From Bettongia penicillata ogilbyi (taxonomy: Eukaryota > Chordata > Mammalia > Diprotodontia > Potoroidae), in assembly GCA_023548195.1 (NCBI GenBank), contig JAJHZJ010000532.1:1258725-1322724 (forward strand): DNA of 64,000 nt. The letters run 5' to 3'. Both the position numbers and the translations under genes were made by a program. The notes below the pieces were generated by a model. It was given only the letters and a program-made list of their open reading frames with translations, did not search any database and had not been told where the DNA came from. Numbering within the stretch: position 1 is the stretch's first letter; every line of letters starts with the position of its first letter. Positions 1 through 13,434 of this stretch are shown here, piece by piece.

Positions 1-150
1 TGTTATGAGACCCGTGTTACAGATGAGGGAATTAAGGAAACAGAGGCTGACCTGCCCAGAGTCACACCTACCTAGGAAGTATCTGAGCCCAGACTTGAAA
101 GAAAGGTTTTCTTGACTCCAGGCCCAGTGCCCTGCCCACTGTACCACCCA
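1..150 (-). repeat. Marsupial core-SINE (MAR1/MIR-like), truncated by window start
   Basis: The plus strand shows the antisense hallmark order of core-SINEs: an 'acagatgaggga' segment, then 'cagagtcacac', then 'tgactccaggcccagtgc' and 'ccactgtaccaccca'. This matches the family consensus as I know it, with the tRNA-like head at the right end. The left part is cut by the window edge. Confidence 0.75.
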
Positions 151-1004
151 ACTGCCAAAGGTATTGAGGGACGGGATTAAGAAAAACCTGGAAGTGGATT
201 AGTATTGTTCTGAGGATTTAAAGAGAGAAGGGAAAGAGAATGGAAAATAAAGCAGGAATGCGCTGGTATAGAAAGGAGGAAGAAGCGAGGCGAACTTGGT
301 CTTACTAAAAGAAGGGCATACAAGCGTGCAGGAAAGGATGGAGAAACAACTATTCTTATCTAAAATGGATACAGGAGAACTGAACATACACACACAAAGA
401 ATTCGGCGTGGAAACGCATCAAATGGAACATGCAAGCAAGCAGGGAAGGGGCAGAGAAGTTAAGATGAAGGGTAATGTAAGGGAGACAACAGTCACAAGG
501 AAAAGAAACTTGATCCCAAAGGGGAGAAAAAGGTAAGCAGCTGGAATCTAAAGGGTACCCATCAACTGGCTAGCACATAGTAGGTGCTTGATAAATTAAT
601 TTATGAATAGGACTTCATATCCAAGTAAATTTAAAAATACGACTTTACAAGGACACAAAAGGAGGAGGTAAGGCAGTTTATTTAGAAAAACCTAAGGACC
701 TTAATAAGCTGCAAGCTCAAGACTGGCACGGTGGTTACCGGGGAAGCCCAAGACTGGCAAATCACTTGAATTTGGGGGTTTGAGCTACAGCATGGCTAAT
801 GTCAATCAGGAGTGGGCACACACAGAGTCTAGCACTAGTACCATGAGCTCACAGGGAGCTGAGGGATACAAGGTTGACAAGGGAAGGGCAAACGGCCCAA
901 ATGAGAAAAATGGAGCAAGCTAAAGTTTCCCCACTGAGCAGCATTAATGCCCATAATTGGTTGTTATCATTCCAGCCCAGGTGAGAAAGGAAGACACAGG
1001 TTAG

Positions 1005-1005
1005 G

Positions 1006-1048
<43 letters not shown>

Positions 1049-1125
1049 ATAAATAGATAGATAGACAGACAGACAGATAGATAAGATAGACCCACAGACA
1101 GACTGATAGACAGACAGACAGATAT
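1005..1125. repeat. Compound (GATA)n/(GACA)n microsatellite
   Basis: About eleven uninterrupted GATA units are followed by interrupted GATA/AATA and then GACA units. It is a simple tandem repeat and likely polymorphic in length. Confidence 0.95.
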
Positions 1126-2282
1126 GGAAACAGAAAACTAGAGAGACAAAGACAGACAAGACAAATATTGCACCCTCAAAGTGAGTTTTTAAAAATTCCT
1201 GACAATTAGGCTACCTAAAAGTATAATGGGCTGCCTAAGTAATGGATTCTCCTTTCTTTAAGGTGCTTAAGTGAAATCTAGAAGATGGCTTTTGCAGAGA
1301 ATGAGGGATTCTCATTCCAAAATTGCAATTTATTCTTTTTTTTCTAAATTAAGAATAAATACACATGTTTGTTTTCAGTATTTTTTAAGCAGTTTACCAC
1401 TTCTGTAAAATATGGAAGTAGGCTCCCATTAAACAAGTGTGTTACCAAAAAGCAGCACTGCATTTACCATGAGGGCAATCACTATAACATTAGTTTGAAA
1501 CAGGAGGCAGGACTTTGCTTTGCCCTGTGCCTGACCAAGAAGCATAAAGAATGACTTTAAGTGTTACTAGTTAAGACAAGAGAGCTCTTAGAAGGAACAA
1601 AAGAAAAAAAAGAAAAAAGTGTATAAGAAGGAAATACAAAGAAAAAAGAAAATGGAAGAATATACAAAGTTCATTTGATCAAATGAAACGATGTGCACAG
1701 GGATCTGCAAATGTTCATTATTATTACGTTCTCATCATTTTCAATGGGATTCAGGTCACTGTCTTGTCACAAGGTCATTTTGGATTTGATGTTCAACAGA
1801 CTCTTGTCTGGTTTGGTTTTTGGTCACCGAATAAAAGTAAACTTGCTACAAGCATTTGCAGCAGAGGGCCCAAGTGCAGTCATGGAAATGACATCGGGAA
1901 CAGCTGGGACTTTACTCCGCTCACATAAGCTTTGGATCTTTGCTGGATGTCTCTATTTTGGGCATCTTTTGTTCTGTGAAGGGAGACTGTAAGTACTTGG
2001 TACGGGCCAGTCTATCAGAAATGACGTTAAGATTTTGTGATCAACGTTACACCCAAACAATTGTAAATAAAAGTTTAGTCTGTGATAATATGCCAATTCC
2101 AGTACAGTTTATTTTTTGAATTCTCCAAAATATTTTGAGACTTACATTGGTAACGTGGGCATCTGTCACCTCTCAGTTAATAAATACAGTTTGTTTTTCA
2201 CATATAATTCTAACGGCCAGTCATGTCTAAGTAAGATACTTAGTTAAACTAATGCTACTTTTTTACAATCTGAAATTCACTG

Positions 2283-2455
2283 GCAGAGGGGACAGAGAAC
2301 TGGCCATGGAGATAGTAAGATTAGAGTTCAAATCAAGCCCTAGATACTTAACTAGCTATGTAATCTTGGGACAAAGCATTTAACTGCTCTGTACCTCAGT
2401 TTCTCCTTCCTGAAATTTAGAGGTTGGATTTCTTCTGGTTCTAAATCTATGAAGG
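2283..2455 (+). repeat. Core-SINE, forward, diverged
   Basis: The sense-strand order of a core-SINE is visible: 'gagttcaaatcaagccc', 'agctatgtaatcttggg', 'catttaactgctctg' and 'cctcagtttctcc'. The tRNA-like head is poorly preserved. Confidence 0.6.
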
Positions 2456-3261
2456 ATGGGGACAGAGAAAAGATCATGAGATAAGGCAACTAAATGATCA
2501 CCGGTAAGTTGAGGGAGAGCAGATTCTGAATAAGTGAAGTCACATCAACAAGCACTTACTAAGTATTTAAAATGTGCTAGGCACTGTTGTAAGTGTTTGA
2601 AAAACACACAAAAAAGAGGAAAAAACATCAGTTAGACAGGAAAGGGTTTAAGAGAGTGAGCAGAAAGGGAGCGAAAGTGCCAAATGTGAAATTTTGTGAA
2701 GGAAACGAGCTGAGAAATAGAGATATGATACAGTGACTGCAGTATTGGATACGGCCCATTCTAATGAAGGCTTTCAAATGCATAATATGAATCAGTCATT
2801 TTTACTATCCATTATCCTTTTCTCATTATTTGTTTAAACACAGCCATGGTTTGGTTGTTTCAATCTCATGTCCTCTTTTCCTCAATAATATTGCTTTTCC
2901 AAGCTATATATTTATTTTGAACTGTTCTCAAACAAGCTGCTAGTCTGACTACATATGGGCAGTTGATTCTGGACTGACTCCTATCGATGAGTCTTCTACT
3001 CTCCATTCAGAGAGGCTCAACGTTCACCAAATCAGCACCCACCGATTCTTCTCTCAAACCAAGCATTCATGACACAGCCGCGCGAAGCTGTCTGTAGTCT
3101 AATCACTCTTTGACCTGTCATCCCCTATTCCTGACACACCCTTTCCAAAATAATTCACATACTCTCAGCTACTCTGACCTTTTCATTTAAGATACATATA
3201 TCCATCTCATCTGGAGTCCTACTTAGCAACTCCTAGAACTTCTCTTCATCTGCCATGGGAA

Positions 3262-3525
3262 AGAGAAAGGAATAAGCATCTACATAGCATCAGCTATGCC
3301 AGGTACTGTACTAAATATTTATCACACATCTTGTTTCACTTGGTCATCACAACAATCCTCCAAGGTAGGTCCTATTATCTGTATTTTATAGTTTAGGAAA
3401 CTGAGGCAGATAGCTATTAACTGACTTGTCTAGAGTCACACAACTAGCAAATATCTAAAACTAGATTTGAACTCAGGTACTTTAGCCTTCTATCCACGGA
3501 ATCACCTAACTGCCTCTATATCCAA
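3262..3525 (-). repeat. Core-SINE, nearly full length, reverse
   Basis: The element opens with the family's 3' end in antisense ('atgccaggtactgtac'), continues through 'ggaaactgaggcagatag' and 'agagtcacacaactagc', and ends with 'cacctaactgcctc', the antisense of the tRNA-like head. Confidence 0.75.
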
Positions 3526-4861
3526 TGTTGGTGCATAAACTGCTGGTATTTTCATAGTGATATTTTTCACGAATACTGTCACCTAAAGTGACTAAATGTT
3601 CCAAGCCCTGTTTATTGCTGCATTTGGATGAAGGATTTTAAAAACAGATCCACCAATGCCTTTCTTTGTCTACGGTAGGGATCTTAAAATAAAGCCCATG
3701 AATTTGTTTCTTTTTCAAATTTCAATATAATTAGTTTCCTTTCCAAAGCTGTTTTCTGTTTTATGTATTTTTTTAAACAAAAATACTGAGAAAGAGTCCA
3801 TGGGCTTTATCAGACTGCCAAATAGGACTTGATACAAAAGAAGTTTGCAATCCCTCCTCTGTGTGGTACCAATATAAGCCATCCTTCCACTTAATTGGAA
3901 CTCTCTTTCTTAGTTTATTTATAGTGAGGACTTCAAAAATTACTCCTATAGTAGTATAAGGATCCAACCACAAGACAGAAATCTCAGAGTTCAACTCTCA
4001 AATTAAAACTGGAAAATTATATAAAAAGTAGGTAATTCTCAAAAGCTTCTTTTACCTTTCCTGTCACTCTAGAAGAGATCCCTGAAAAAGTCTGAGGAAG
4101 CAGGGGGCATGAGTGTTACATATGACTTATGCCCATCTCCTATTTTTATTTTATGGGTTGTCAGGGCCAAAGAATTCATCACCAAATGGCCAGCCTACTG
4201 GTAATGAGCCTCTCCATAATTAGAAAGGCTGGTTCTTGGAAGCAGTCACAGTAGCTATCTCATTAGAACCAGAAGAGAAGCCTTTCCAGCTAGTGCTTAT
4301 ATTCCACTCAGCACAGCCTTCAAGATGCCAGGGTCATGATCACCTCCACTGGGCCACTGGAGTAGTTCCTGGGAGATATCTTTTCAAAATAAATCATTTT
4401 TGAAATGTCTCAGGAGATGGTGCAAGATAAGAAAGTCTATAATTGGGAGGAGAAAGTCTAATGGCAAAGCCGATACAAAAAGGGATACACAAATACATTC
4501 ATTCTTGGGTCATGGATGAATTACTATGAATTACAAGACCTAATATATCAAGTAAACTTTTCTTTCACAAAACTCAAGTGAAATACATCAAGAAAAAGAT
4601 TAATAATTTTTCTAACGTAATGTCTACAAAAGAGACTTCTTGAAATAAGTCAGTTAACAAGCATTTATTAAACAACACTGGTCGAAAATTTTAATCATGA
4701 TTTTGATGTGCCATCTACAGCTTGCCATTCCTAATTCTATTTACAGAATTCTAATTCTGTAATTCTATTTACAGATTCTAATATCTATTTACAATCCACT
4801 TTCTAGTATTATCTGAGAGAATGGAAGACAAAGGTCTGTTCTTAAATTCTGACAGCATGGA

Positions 4862-6430
4862 AAAGTAGAGCCAAGATGGCAGAAAGGTAGAAAGCTATGT
4901 GGTGAACTCCAACCCACAAACATCTCCCAAAAAGGTACAAAGAAAATGCACTGAATCCTGATGGGGAAATTCAAAATAGTCACAGTGAGTCATTTGTCTA
5001 GCCCAACTCACTATAGGGGACGCGAAACCAAACTTGTGGGCACTGGAGACAGGTCTAGCCAGACGCACACAGTACAAGCACTCCAGCACCCAGAAACAGG
5101 CACCAGAGAGAAACGAGATCCCAGACCCATTCCAGAGCATCACCAAAATGACCGGGGCACTGGATGGGGGCAGGTACAAACCAGCAGCTTTGTCACCCAC
5201 TACCCCGTTCATAGTTTCGAGTCATAGTGTTTAAGGTCAGGGAGGCCCTGGAAAGTGTACAGAAAAAGGAGGAAGTTCAGAAGGCAGCAGCAGCAGTGGT
5301 GTCTCTTAGAGCACAGATAGGATGAGCTCTGCACCACAGTTTATTCACCCCAGGCTGCAGAGGAATAATCAAAGCACAGGGGAACCTCCAATTCTGCCAC
5401 TCTAAGAGCCTTCCAGCCTGCTAACGGGGACAGAGTAGCAGTTTAATTCTCCCTTAGACGCAAAAGAGCTAGGACCATGGGGCAGCAAACAGACACTGTT
5501 CTGGACCTGACCAATCTGGGAGCACTGAAAATCTGCATATTCCCAGTCTGTCCCTGAGGTCCTAGAACAACAAAAAACTTGAAACCCTAGTAAAGCAGCA
5601 ACAAAACCAGCTGAGACTTTCCCTCCAAAAGTGTAGCAGAGTCCAGCACTTACCTCAAATACAAAATCAAGGCAGTAACAAAAAACAAAACAAACAATAT
5701 ATATGACGACATGACTATAACCTGTTATGACAGTGGCAGGGAGGCTCAAGAGAAACACAGAAGAGAATGGCCTCCAAAACATCTACAAGCAATGTCTCAA
5801 TGGAAAACACAGCTTGGACATAAATTCAACAAAACGTCTGGAAGAGTTCTGAAGTAAGAGTTTCAAAGAGCTTAAAATGTCCTTTGTTATTAAGAACTGG
5901 AAAAGGAATTAATAGTTTAGCAAGAGAGGCACAAAATTCTGTCCAAGCAACCAACTCCCTAAAAATTAGAATGGAATAAATAGAAGTCAATGGCTCCATG
6001 AGACAATAAGAAATATTTAAGTCAAAAAGCTAAAAAGAAAATAAAAGGACCATGTAAGATATCTCATAGGAAATAAATTGACCTGAAAAAACAGATCAAG
6101 AAAAAAAAATTTTAAGAATGCCTAGTCTGGGGGTGGGGGTAGGAGAGATCCTTGACATCATATTTCAAGAAATCTTAAAAGAAAATTATCGAAACTTCTG
6201 AGAACCAGAGGGCTAAGCGGGAACAGAAAGAATTCATTGTTCATCCGAAAGAAACTAAAAAAAAAAAATACCCTCCCAAGAACATCATGACTGAAATAAC
6301 AAACATTCTAGGTCAAGGAGAACATTTACAATGTAGCAATCTCTATAAAGGAGTGGAGAACTTTGACTATGATATTCCCGAAGGCAAAAGATATGGGATA
6401 TTTTTTATTCTAAACTCAACAACAAATAAA
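4862..6430 (+). mobile_element. Old L1-type element, 5' UTR and degenerate ORF1
   Basis: The start 'gagccaagatggcagaaagg' resembles the opening of marsupial L1 and HAL1 5' UTRs. About 1 kb of GC-richer 5' UTR follows, then a remnant of ORF1. Translated in pieces it gives a stretch like NSLKIRME, and later sequence like that encoding FHEILKENY and EPEG in better-preserved copies, with stops and frameshifts throughout. No functional product is expected. The 3' boundary is approximate, and the remainder is missing or unrecognisable. Confidence 0.65.
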
Positions 6431-6944
6431 ATGGGCATTTCTATGTACACAGCAGAATCAAAAAATACAGCTAGCGATCTTTTAAAAAGGCTTTCTTCTC
6501 TTTGTACACATAATACATTCAGCATTCAACTCTCAGTCCGGTGCTACTTGTCTGCAACTCTCTCTGGTCTTCTTTTCTATGCATTTTTTAAAAAATGTTG
6601 TGATGACTCTCCTTCTCCATCTTCTCCCTTCCCCCCACCCCCGCTCTCCCCTCCCTGCTCTCCCCTCCCTGTTCTTTCCCTTATCCCACCACAACTACTA
6701 CTAATGCATCCCTGGCTCCTACCTTTCTCCAACCCCAAATACTGAGAGGAAAAGATACCCATGTAACAAACATGCGAAATCAAGCAAAACAATTTTCCAC
6801 AATTGCCACGTCGGAAAGCATCTATGTTCTTTGGCACTCTACATCTATCAGTCCTCTGTCAAAAGTGGGCAGAGGGCAAAGGGGCCGCCCCTTGGATAGC
6901 TATTTAAAGAAGCCTCTTCACTGAACGGGTGTCTCACTCCAAGT

Positions 6945-7110
6945 GAGCCTAAAAGGGCCAGGGACTCCCGCGGCATCCTGGGACAGCTCCAGTCCTGATG
7001 GACATCAGACCCCTGAACCCAGACGGGGCAGGAGGAGAAGGGGAGGCTGGTGACCCGCACAGCCCACCCTCACTCGCGTCATCACCACCGCACCAAGAGG
7101 GTTTTCTCAT
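6945..7110 (+). repeat. RTE-tailed marsupial SINE, 3'-truncated copy
   Basis: This diverged copy of the family also at 16990-17215 and 28245-28420 shares 'gcatcctggg', 'catctccagtc'-like sequence, 'cagacggggcaggaggagaa' and 'gaggctggtgacc', with 'cacagcccaccctcactc' near its right end. The usual 3' tail is lost. Confidence 0.6.
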
Positions 7111-8027
7111 AAATCCCTGTCCTGTCTCAGCCCACTGCATTCTGCACCAATTCATACCAAGCTTAGCTCTTGTGTCATTTCCTGCAGTTCAGCAAGAGTC
7201 TACTGCATTAATGGGCCACAATTTGCTTGGTCACTCCCTGATTGTTGGGGATTAATTTACAATTCTGTTCTATAACAAAAAGGTGACTATGTTTTCATTC
7301 AGAAAGATCTTTTTCTCACTCATTTTTCCTACTGCGACTTTTAATCTGGTTTACTTTTAGTTACACTCTAACTTGAGAAATCTTCTACAACACTACGAAA
7401 GGTAAATCTTACGGCACCACGGAACAGTATAACTTACACTAATTATCATTTATTGATAATAACACCCACTCCGCTAAAACTCTTCATCCAGTCTGCTCAA
7501 ACTGCTTTAATTTTCAGAGGGAATAAACTTTAGAGAGTTTTATGCAATTCTTTTTAAATTACTTTCAATAAAAAAGATTTATTTTTTTTTAACAAATTTA
7601 AGTACTCATTTGACCACAACCATGCATATAAATTTTGAAATATGAAGTACTGAGTTAATGGGTTTATGTTTTATTTAGCCACTAGAAAAACTCAAAGAAT
7701 CAGGAAGACACTGAAGCCTTTTAATTTTAAAAAAGGCATTTTAGTATAAATTTTATACTGAAAAACAACTGTTTTTAAAGGGAATAAAATACACTTTTCA
7801 AAGTATTTCAAACATAACAAAAAGATTTATACTATCTTCTATGTAAGTAAAATTTTCTCAATCTATGTGACTCGTAGACTTTTTTAAAAAGTAGATATAA
7901 AATTATATCAGTCAGATTGACTAAATTTCCCAAACCCAAAACCACCTGGATCTGACAAAAGGTCAATGACCTATTAAAAAAACACATTTTTCTTTTCTTG
8001 AAAGTGGGTCTGTCCCAGAAGGTTGAA

Positions 8028-8130
8028 AGGGTGTTGTGTATGTGTACATATGTATATATGTGTGCATATGTATATCATGTATGAATGTGTGCATATATGT
8101 ATGTACATAGATATACATACATATATACAG
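8028..8130. repeat. TG/TA/CATA low-complexity stretch
   Basis: Alternating purine-pyrimidine sequence of TG, TA and GTAT/ATAC units, with partly self-complementary ends. It is a simple, degenerate repeat. Confidence 0.8.
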
Positions 8131-9467
8131 TTACTCTAATCACATTTTACATCAAAGTTATATAATTGATACTACCAGCAATATAGTTCAGTAATGTAGA
8201 ATCAAGCATTAATTGTTGAGAGATCAAGCTCTTAAAGGTTAACAAAACTTTATAAAAACTTTTTACCTTAGTTCCATTTTTAAAAATACAGTAGATAGAA
8301 ATGATCCTTGATAAGTTAAGATCTTTAACAAGAATATAACAATACTTTATCCAGTATTTAAAAAAAAGTTCAAAATTCACAAGAAAAAAATTGTCAAGCC
8401 CCAAAGTCCGAGTTTAAGCATGATGAATGCCACTAGAAGAGCAAAAAAATAAAATAAAATGGATTCTAAAATTCCACTGTTTTATGATACTAATTTATAT
8501 CACTTTATTCCAGAAATAACAAAAACTTTTGTCTTAGGTATTTAAGTTTCAAACTGCTTTTCTCCTCTTAAATTTATACAAAGGCAATGGTATTCAACTG
8601 AAGAATTTTTAAGTCCTTGGAAATTATTCAAACTTGACCCAGAATAAAAATAAAACTGCATATATTGTCCAAAGAGTAAGGTAAATTTAAGAAAATAAAA
8701 ATGCAAATATGCATTTTAGCAGTCTCTTGAATTTATTAACCTAAAAGGTTTAATTTCCATTTTCCTGCATCAGCTTTATTTATAAAATGTCGTGCCCTAT
8801 AAATATGCTGTTATTTTCTATAGTCAAGCACCCTCTTAACAAATCTTCTCATTAATATGTAAATTTAAAGTCAATCGGTCTTCTCCCTGACAGCGCCATG
8901 AATTCCTAGTGCACTGTATAATCGGCTTTGACTTGGCATCCACCATTTATCATCAAAGATGTCAGTTAGAAAAATTATGGAAAATGCACAGCAATTGATA
9001 TGACTGCAATCTACTTTGTCAACACTTAATTGTTCCTCAAATCATACATTTACATATAAACAGCCTAAATACTGATCTATAATGATGCAAATAAACTAAA
9101 TTAAAAATCTCTTCTGCTGTTTAAGATGCCTAGTTATATATGATGTGTTCATTTAAGAAATTACTGACAAAGGCACACATATACCAGCTCATCTCAAGAA
9201 GTATTTCTACTAATTTTCAATTCCCAAAATAATCAGTTTTGCCTGCAACCATATAAACATAAACCAATATTAAACTAATTCGGTATATAAAACACGACTG
9301 TTTTTGTAAAGCAGATTAGTCAATGTAATTTTAGGCAGAACAAAAAGCAAACAGCTGATATATTTAAAAAAAATATTTAGTCATAAAGGTTAACGAGGAT
9401 CTTAAAAAGGAAAAACAAAAGTCCCACTTCATACGTAAGATTTAGATACACTATGAGAAAATACACC

Positions 9468-9605
9468 AAATGGTGCAATGGAAAGCTCATCGGACTGAAA
9501 GTCACAAGATCCAGGGCACTGCCCTTGTCCTGCCACTTAGAGGTTTTGTGACCTTGGGAAAGTCAGAGACTCCGAGTCTTATTTTCCCCTTCTCACATCA
9601 GAGAA
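9468..9605 (+). repeat. Core-SINE, forward
   Basis: The tRNA-like head is visible ('tggtgcaatggaaagctc'), followed by 'ggactgaaagtcacaagatcc', 'gtgaccttgggaaagtc' and a 3' truncation. Confidence 0.65.
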
Positions 9606-10654
9606 GGGCCATGAAATAATGTACAAAAAAGAGCTATCAGAGGCAATTAATGTACAGATACAAAGAGTGATGATTTTTTTCACAACTCCATTCCCTATTT
9701 ATAAACGCTGTAAGCTTTTATTTTTATTCAACTTTTTCTTACGCAACTTTTACGCAAATTGCCTTAATGATCGAAATAAATGTCAAATGATACTTAAAAT
9801 GTAAATTCATCATGAAATTATTGTTAAAACTTTATTCTGCCCTTTTGAGAGTTATTCTGTTTCTGAATTTAAGTATCTAGATTATCCATAAAACAGATTT
9901 TGGGGTTTGTGTGCGTGCATGCACATACAAATTTTAGACACACACACACAAATTTCTGGTACATAACCAGAAATGTAAGAGATCTTTCACTTTTCTGACT
10001 CTGTGAAAAACGGCTGTTTCAGAGTTGTCATAACAAAACTCTGCAGGGCTTCCCCCTGTGACAATGACCTACTGTAATGTACTCTCATGCATAAAGCCAG
10101 CCTTACCACCTCCAACACGTTTATAATGGTAAAAGCAGAACCTGGAAGCTGAAGATGAGCCCTAGATGTTGTCTAGTTTCTTCCGGCTCAGTCTAGCTCT
10201 AGCTATAAAATAGTGATGGGTAAAAATGTTTCAGTCATCTAAATAAACCCTAGGACACAAGGCCAAGCTGTCCCAGGAAGTCCACGAGACTATCAGTCTT
10301 TGCTAAGTCAACATCTTCCTTCACATCTAGGGGATCAAAGAACAGAAAACACTACGAGCTGTTAAGGCTTGAGGCGGACATGGAAGAGAAATGGTCAGAA
10401 ATAAGAAAAGGAAAACACGCACGTGCTCAGCTGGCAATCCACAGTAAAGGATATTTTATGATCTGTGCCAATGTAGCACTAGGCTACTGTAGGCTTTTAA
10501 AGGAGTTTACATTAATGGAATTTGTACATATACATCTATACATTCTGCAGTGATGCCCTTAGCGTTGGAGGACAGATGTCTGGTAGTGTAGGAACTCACA
10601 CGATCCTATAAACTGTGCAACATTTACATAAGACTGCCACAAGGAAGTTCTGTA

Positions 10655-10860
10655 TTTGAACAGAGCACCATGTCTGCAGTCAGACAGTTCAAATCCAGTC
10701 TCAGACACTAGCTCTGCGACCCTAGGCAAGTCATTTAACTTCTGCTTTCCTCTGTTTACACATCTGTAAAATGGGTTAAAATAAAAGCATCCCCATCACC
10801 GGGCTGTTGAGAAGAACAAATGAGAGCCGTCATGAAGTGCTTAACTGCACCATGTCACGA
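10655..10860 (+). repeat. Core-SINE, forward
   Basis: The order 'cagttcaaatccagtctcag', 'gcgaccctaggcaagtcatt', 'catctgtaaaatggg' and 'gggctgttgagaag' is typical of a core-SINE in sense orientation. Confidence 0.75.
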
Positions 10861-10904
10861 CCGCTGTAATGCTCCAGCACATACAAGCTGTTGTAATAAC
10901 CCCA

Positions 10905-11130
10905 TCACACGTTTCCTATGCACACTTACAGAATGCTTTTCTCACAACAGTGCTTGGAGGCAGCAGTATTATTCCTATTTCACAGATTAAAGTTTAAATG
11001 AGCAGACAAACCAGACACGGAGCGACTCTCCCAGAATCATGCATCTAGTCAGAATTGAAATGAGAACCCGAAATCCCAAAATTGAAAATGTTAAGTCCAG
11101 GTTTCCTACTATTATACCACAAGGTTGCTT
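10905..11130 (-). repeat. Core-SINE or MIR-like, reverse, old
   Basis: The antisense order is present but worn: 'tattcctatttcacagatta', then 'actctcccagaatcatgc' and 'agtcagaattgaaatgag'. Confidence 0.5.
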
Positions 11131-11743
11131 AATATTTGCCTTTTTATACTTTTTAGAAAGCAGAATTATGAAGAGATTGAATTTCCCTTGATCTTCTTAA
11201 TTTTTCCCATTTTTTGACCTTTACTAAATAAGTAAATGAAAAAATAAATAAATCAATGAAATGTGCTGCAATTATTTCATATGCTAAAATAATTTACTCT
11301 GGACATATTTAAAATGCAGTGGATAGCACCATGCTCTTAAGACTGTTAATAAATATCATTAAATGGAGACAATGATTATAAAATGAATTCATGATAGTAA
11401 CTACAGTTTTACATATGGAACTAGAAAGAGATTCAAAATTACACATACATTCCGCACCCATTATAAATGATGGTGAATCACTGAACACTCAACTTAAAGC
11501 ACTGAATACTTAAGTAATAAACACATTTTCTACAATCACTTACAAAATACTTTTTCTTTAAGCTGCCATATGTATCAATGGTCTGATAAACCATTTTTAG
11601 CATAGGAGTACCTGAAGTTTTATCATCCTCTCCAAGAGAAACTCACGAGCATTTCAATTTCACTGACAAGAATATGAGTTATTATAATTTATTAATCATC
11701 ACTGAATTGAGAGTATTAATGCCCTGATACTGCAAATTACCTT

Positions 11744-12110
11744 GACAGTTAGCTTTAAACAAATAACGTTCTAGATGTCACCTCTGACAGTTACCTTTAA
11801 ACAAATAACATTCTAGATGTCACCTCTGACAGTTAGCTTTAAACAAATAATGTTCTAGATGTCACCTTGACAGTTAGCTTTAAACAAATAGCGTTCTAGA
11901 TGTCACCTTGACAGCTTTAAACAAATATCATTCTAGATGTCACCTTGACAGTTAGCTTTAAACAAATAGCGTTCTAGATGTCACCTTCACAGTCAGCTTT
12001 AAACAAATACCATTCTAGATGTCACCTTGACAATTAGCTTTAAACAAATAGCGTTCTAGATGTCACCTTGACAGTTGGCTTTAAACAAATAACATTCTAG
12101 ATGTCACCTC
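11744..12110. repeat. Nine-copy minisatellite, ~41-bp unit
   Basis: Nine tandem units start at 11744, 11786, 11828, 11869, 11910, 11947, 11988, 12029 and 12070, so the period is 41-42 bases apart from one unit shortened to 37 by loss of 'ttag'. Each unit carries 'gacagttagctttaaacaaa' followed by a variable trinucleotide and then 'ttctagatgtcacc'. Copies differ by a few substitutions. The array sits in intron 7, about 1.3 kb from the exon at 13435-13617. Confidence 0.97.
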
Positions 12111-13434
12111 AAGGTTTAAATCACATTTCAGCACATCAAAAGCTTCAGATTTCACTGGCAGAGACCTCCTTCCACCAACGCTGACCTTACTGCTCCACTT
12201 CAGTGGGAAAGTTCTTGAGTTACTGGAGTCAAGAAACCCATCATTTGGTAGCCACCTGAAAACTTTACCATTTTCTTTTTACTCTAAAAACTACAAAACC
12301 AGCTTCACCAACATTTTCCAATTAGGAGATACCAAAAAAAAATGATCTCAGTTTTGGTGTGACTTTTAATGTAAGACTACACGTCAATGTAGTTGGGTAA
12401 CTGGAGCTTACTTGGAGGGAAAGGAGAGTGTTTCAGAAATGCTAGCAACATTTCTTCTCGGCTTTTTGGGTCTGCCCTTTTGTCCCTTTTCACAACACAC
12501 CTATTAGCATTGAGCAGCTGTGCATCCACTGCACTCACAGATCTGTGCTAAGAGAAACTGCCTGACACACTTGACTTTATGACTTATACCAGGGCTTTTT
12601 TAAATAAAGTATGAGAAACAATGTGCTACTTTAGTAGCCTTTAAATTATTGTAACTATTTTCTTGAAGTAATTAAAACTTAGTTGTTTATAAAAGTTATC
12701 TGCTTCTACTACAAACTGTCTTAAAACCAAAGTGGTTGAAACATCTTGTCAATGCAGCAACAAAACAAAAACTACTTTTTAGTTCATCTTTACATCAAAA
12801 AGGTAAAATAATTCCATCTTCATGAGCACATATTACCACCCATTCTCAGTACACAACACCAACTAAAGTGCTAACTAAAATTTTAAAAACTGAATAAAGA
12901 TAGCTAAAAAAACTAATGTCAGAAGGAAGAATAAACTTCAGTCAAACAAGCTAATTAACGGAAAGTGTTTTGCAAAGCTTAAGGCACTATGTAAAAACTG
13001 TTATTCAATGATATTATTTAAAATTATATAAAAGAAAATTTAATTTCATAGCTGTAAGCTACTTTTAGTAGAATAATAATGTAACAATACATGCTACTGG
13101 CAGCAAGTGTTTGGATCTGCTGGGACTTGGAAATGAAACGATCAGGATTCACTTAAAATTTACTGTTTGGGAATGTTTTTGTAGATCATGCACAGTGTTG
13201 CTCTTAACTGTGACATTTCATAAGGCACCAAACTAAAACTGTAAATACTGTGAAATTATTAATTTAATGAACGACTAAAGATGGGTTTTTTTAACTGCCA
13301 AAAGCATTTCTGGGTCTTTTCATTTAGACATAATAATTCAGTAGACTTAACTTCTTGATACACATCTTTTCAAACTAAACCATCACCATCATCCTGAGAT
13401 ATTTCATAAGCTGGCAGATATGTTTACCACTTAC

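Larger units (their letters stand above)
1..13434 (-). other. AP3B1: AP3B1 intron 7 (partial)
   Basis: This is non-coding sequence downstream of the last exon in the window. It holds several SINEs, a GATA microsatellite, an old L1 5' half at 4862-6430, a pyrimidine-rich run at 6600-6670, an RTE-tailed SINE near 6945-7110, a TG/TA-rich stretch at 8028-8130 and a minisatellite at 11744-12110. I recognise nothing in 1130-2280, 3530-4860, 7120-8020, 9610-10650 or 12115-13430 beyond AT-rich, apparently unique sequence. Block 8690-9130 is discussed as a possible conserved element. Confidence 0.85.

Noticed and set aside
5402..5782. 126-codon minus-strand open frame
   Set aside because: It is antisense to the L1 5' UTR and has no match to a family I know.
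1..13434. Next AP3B1 exon (GDELEDNG region)
   Set aside because: I searched the minus strand for the acidic stretch and the PYTMDPDHRLL segment and found neither, so it is presumed outside the window.
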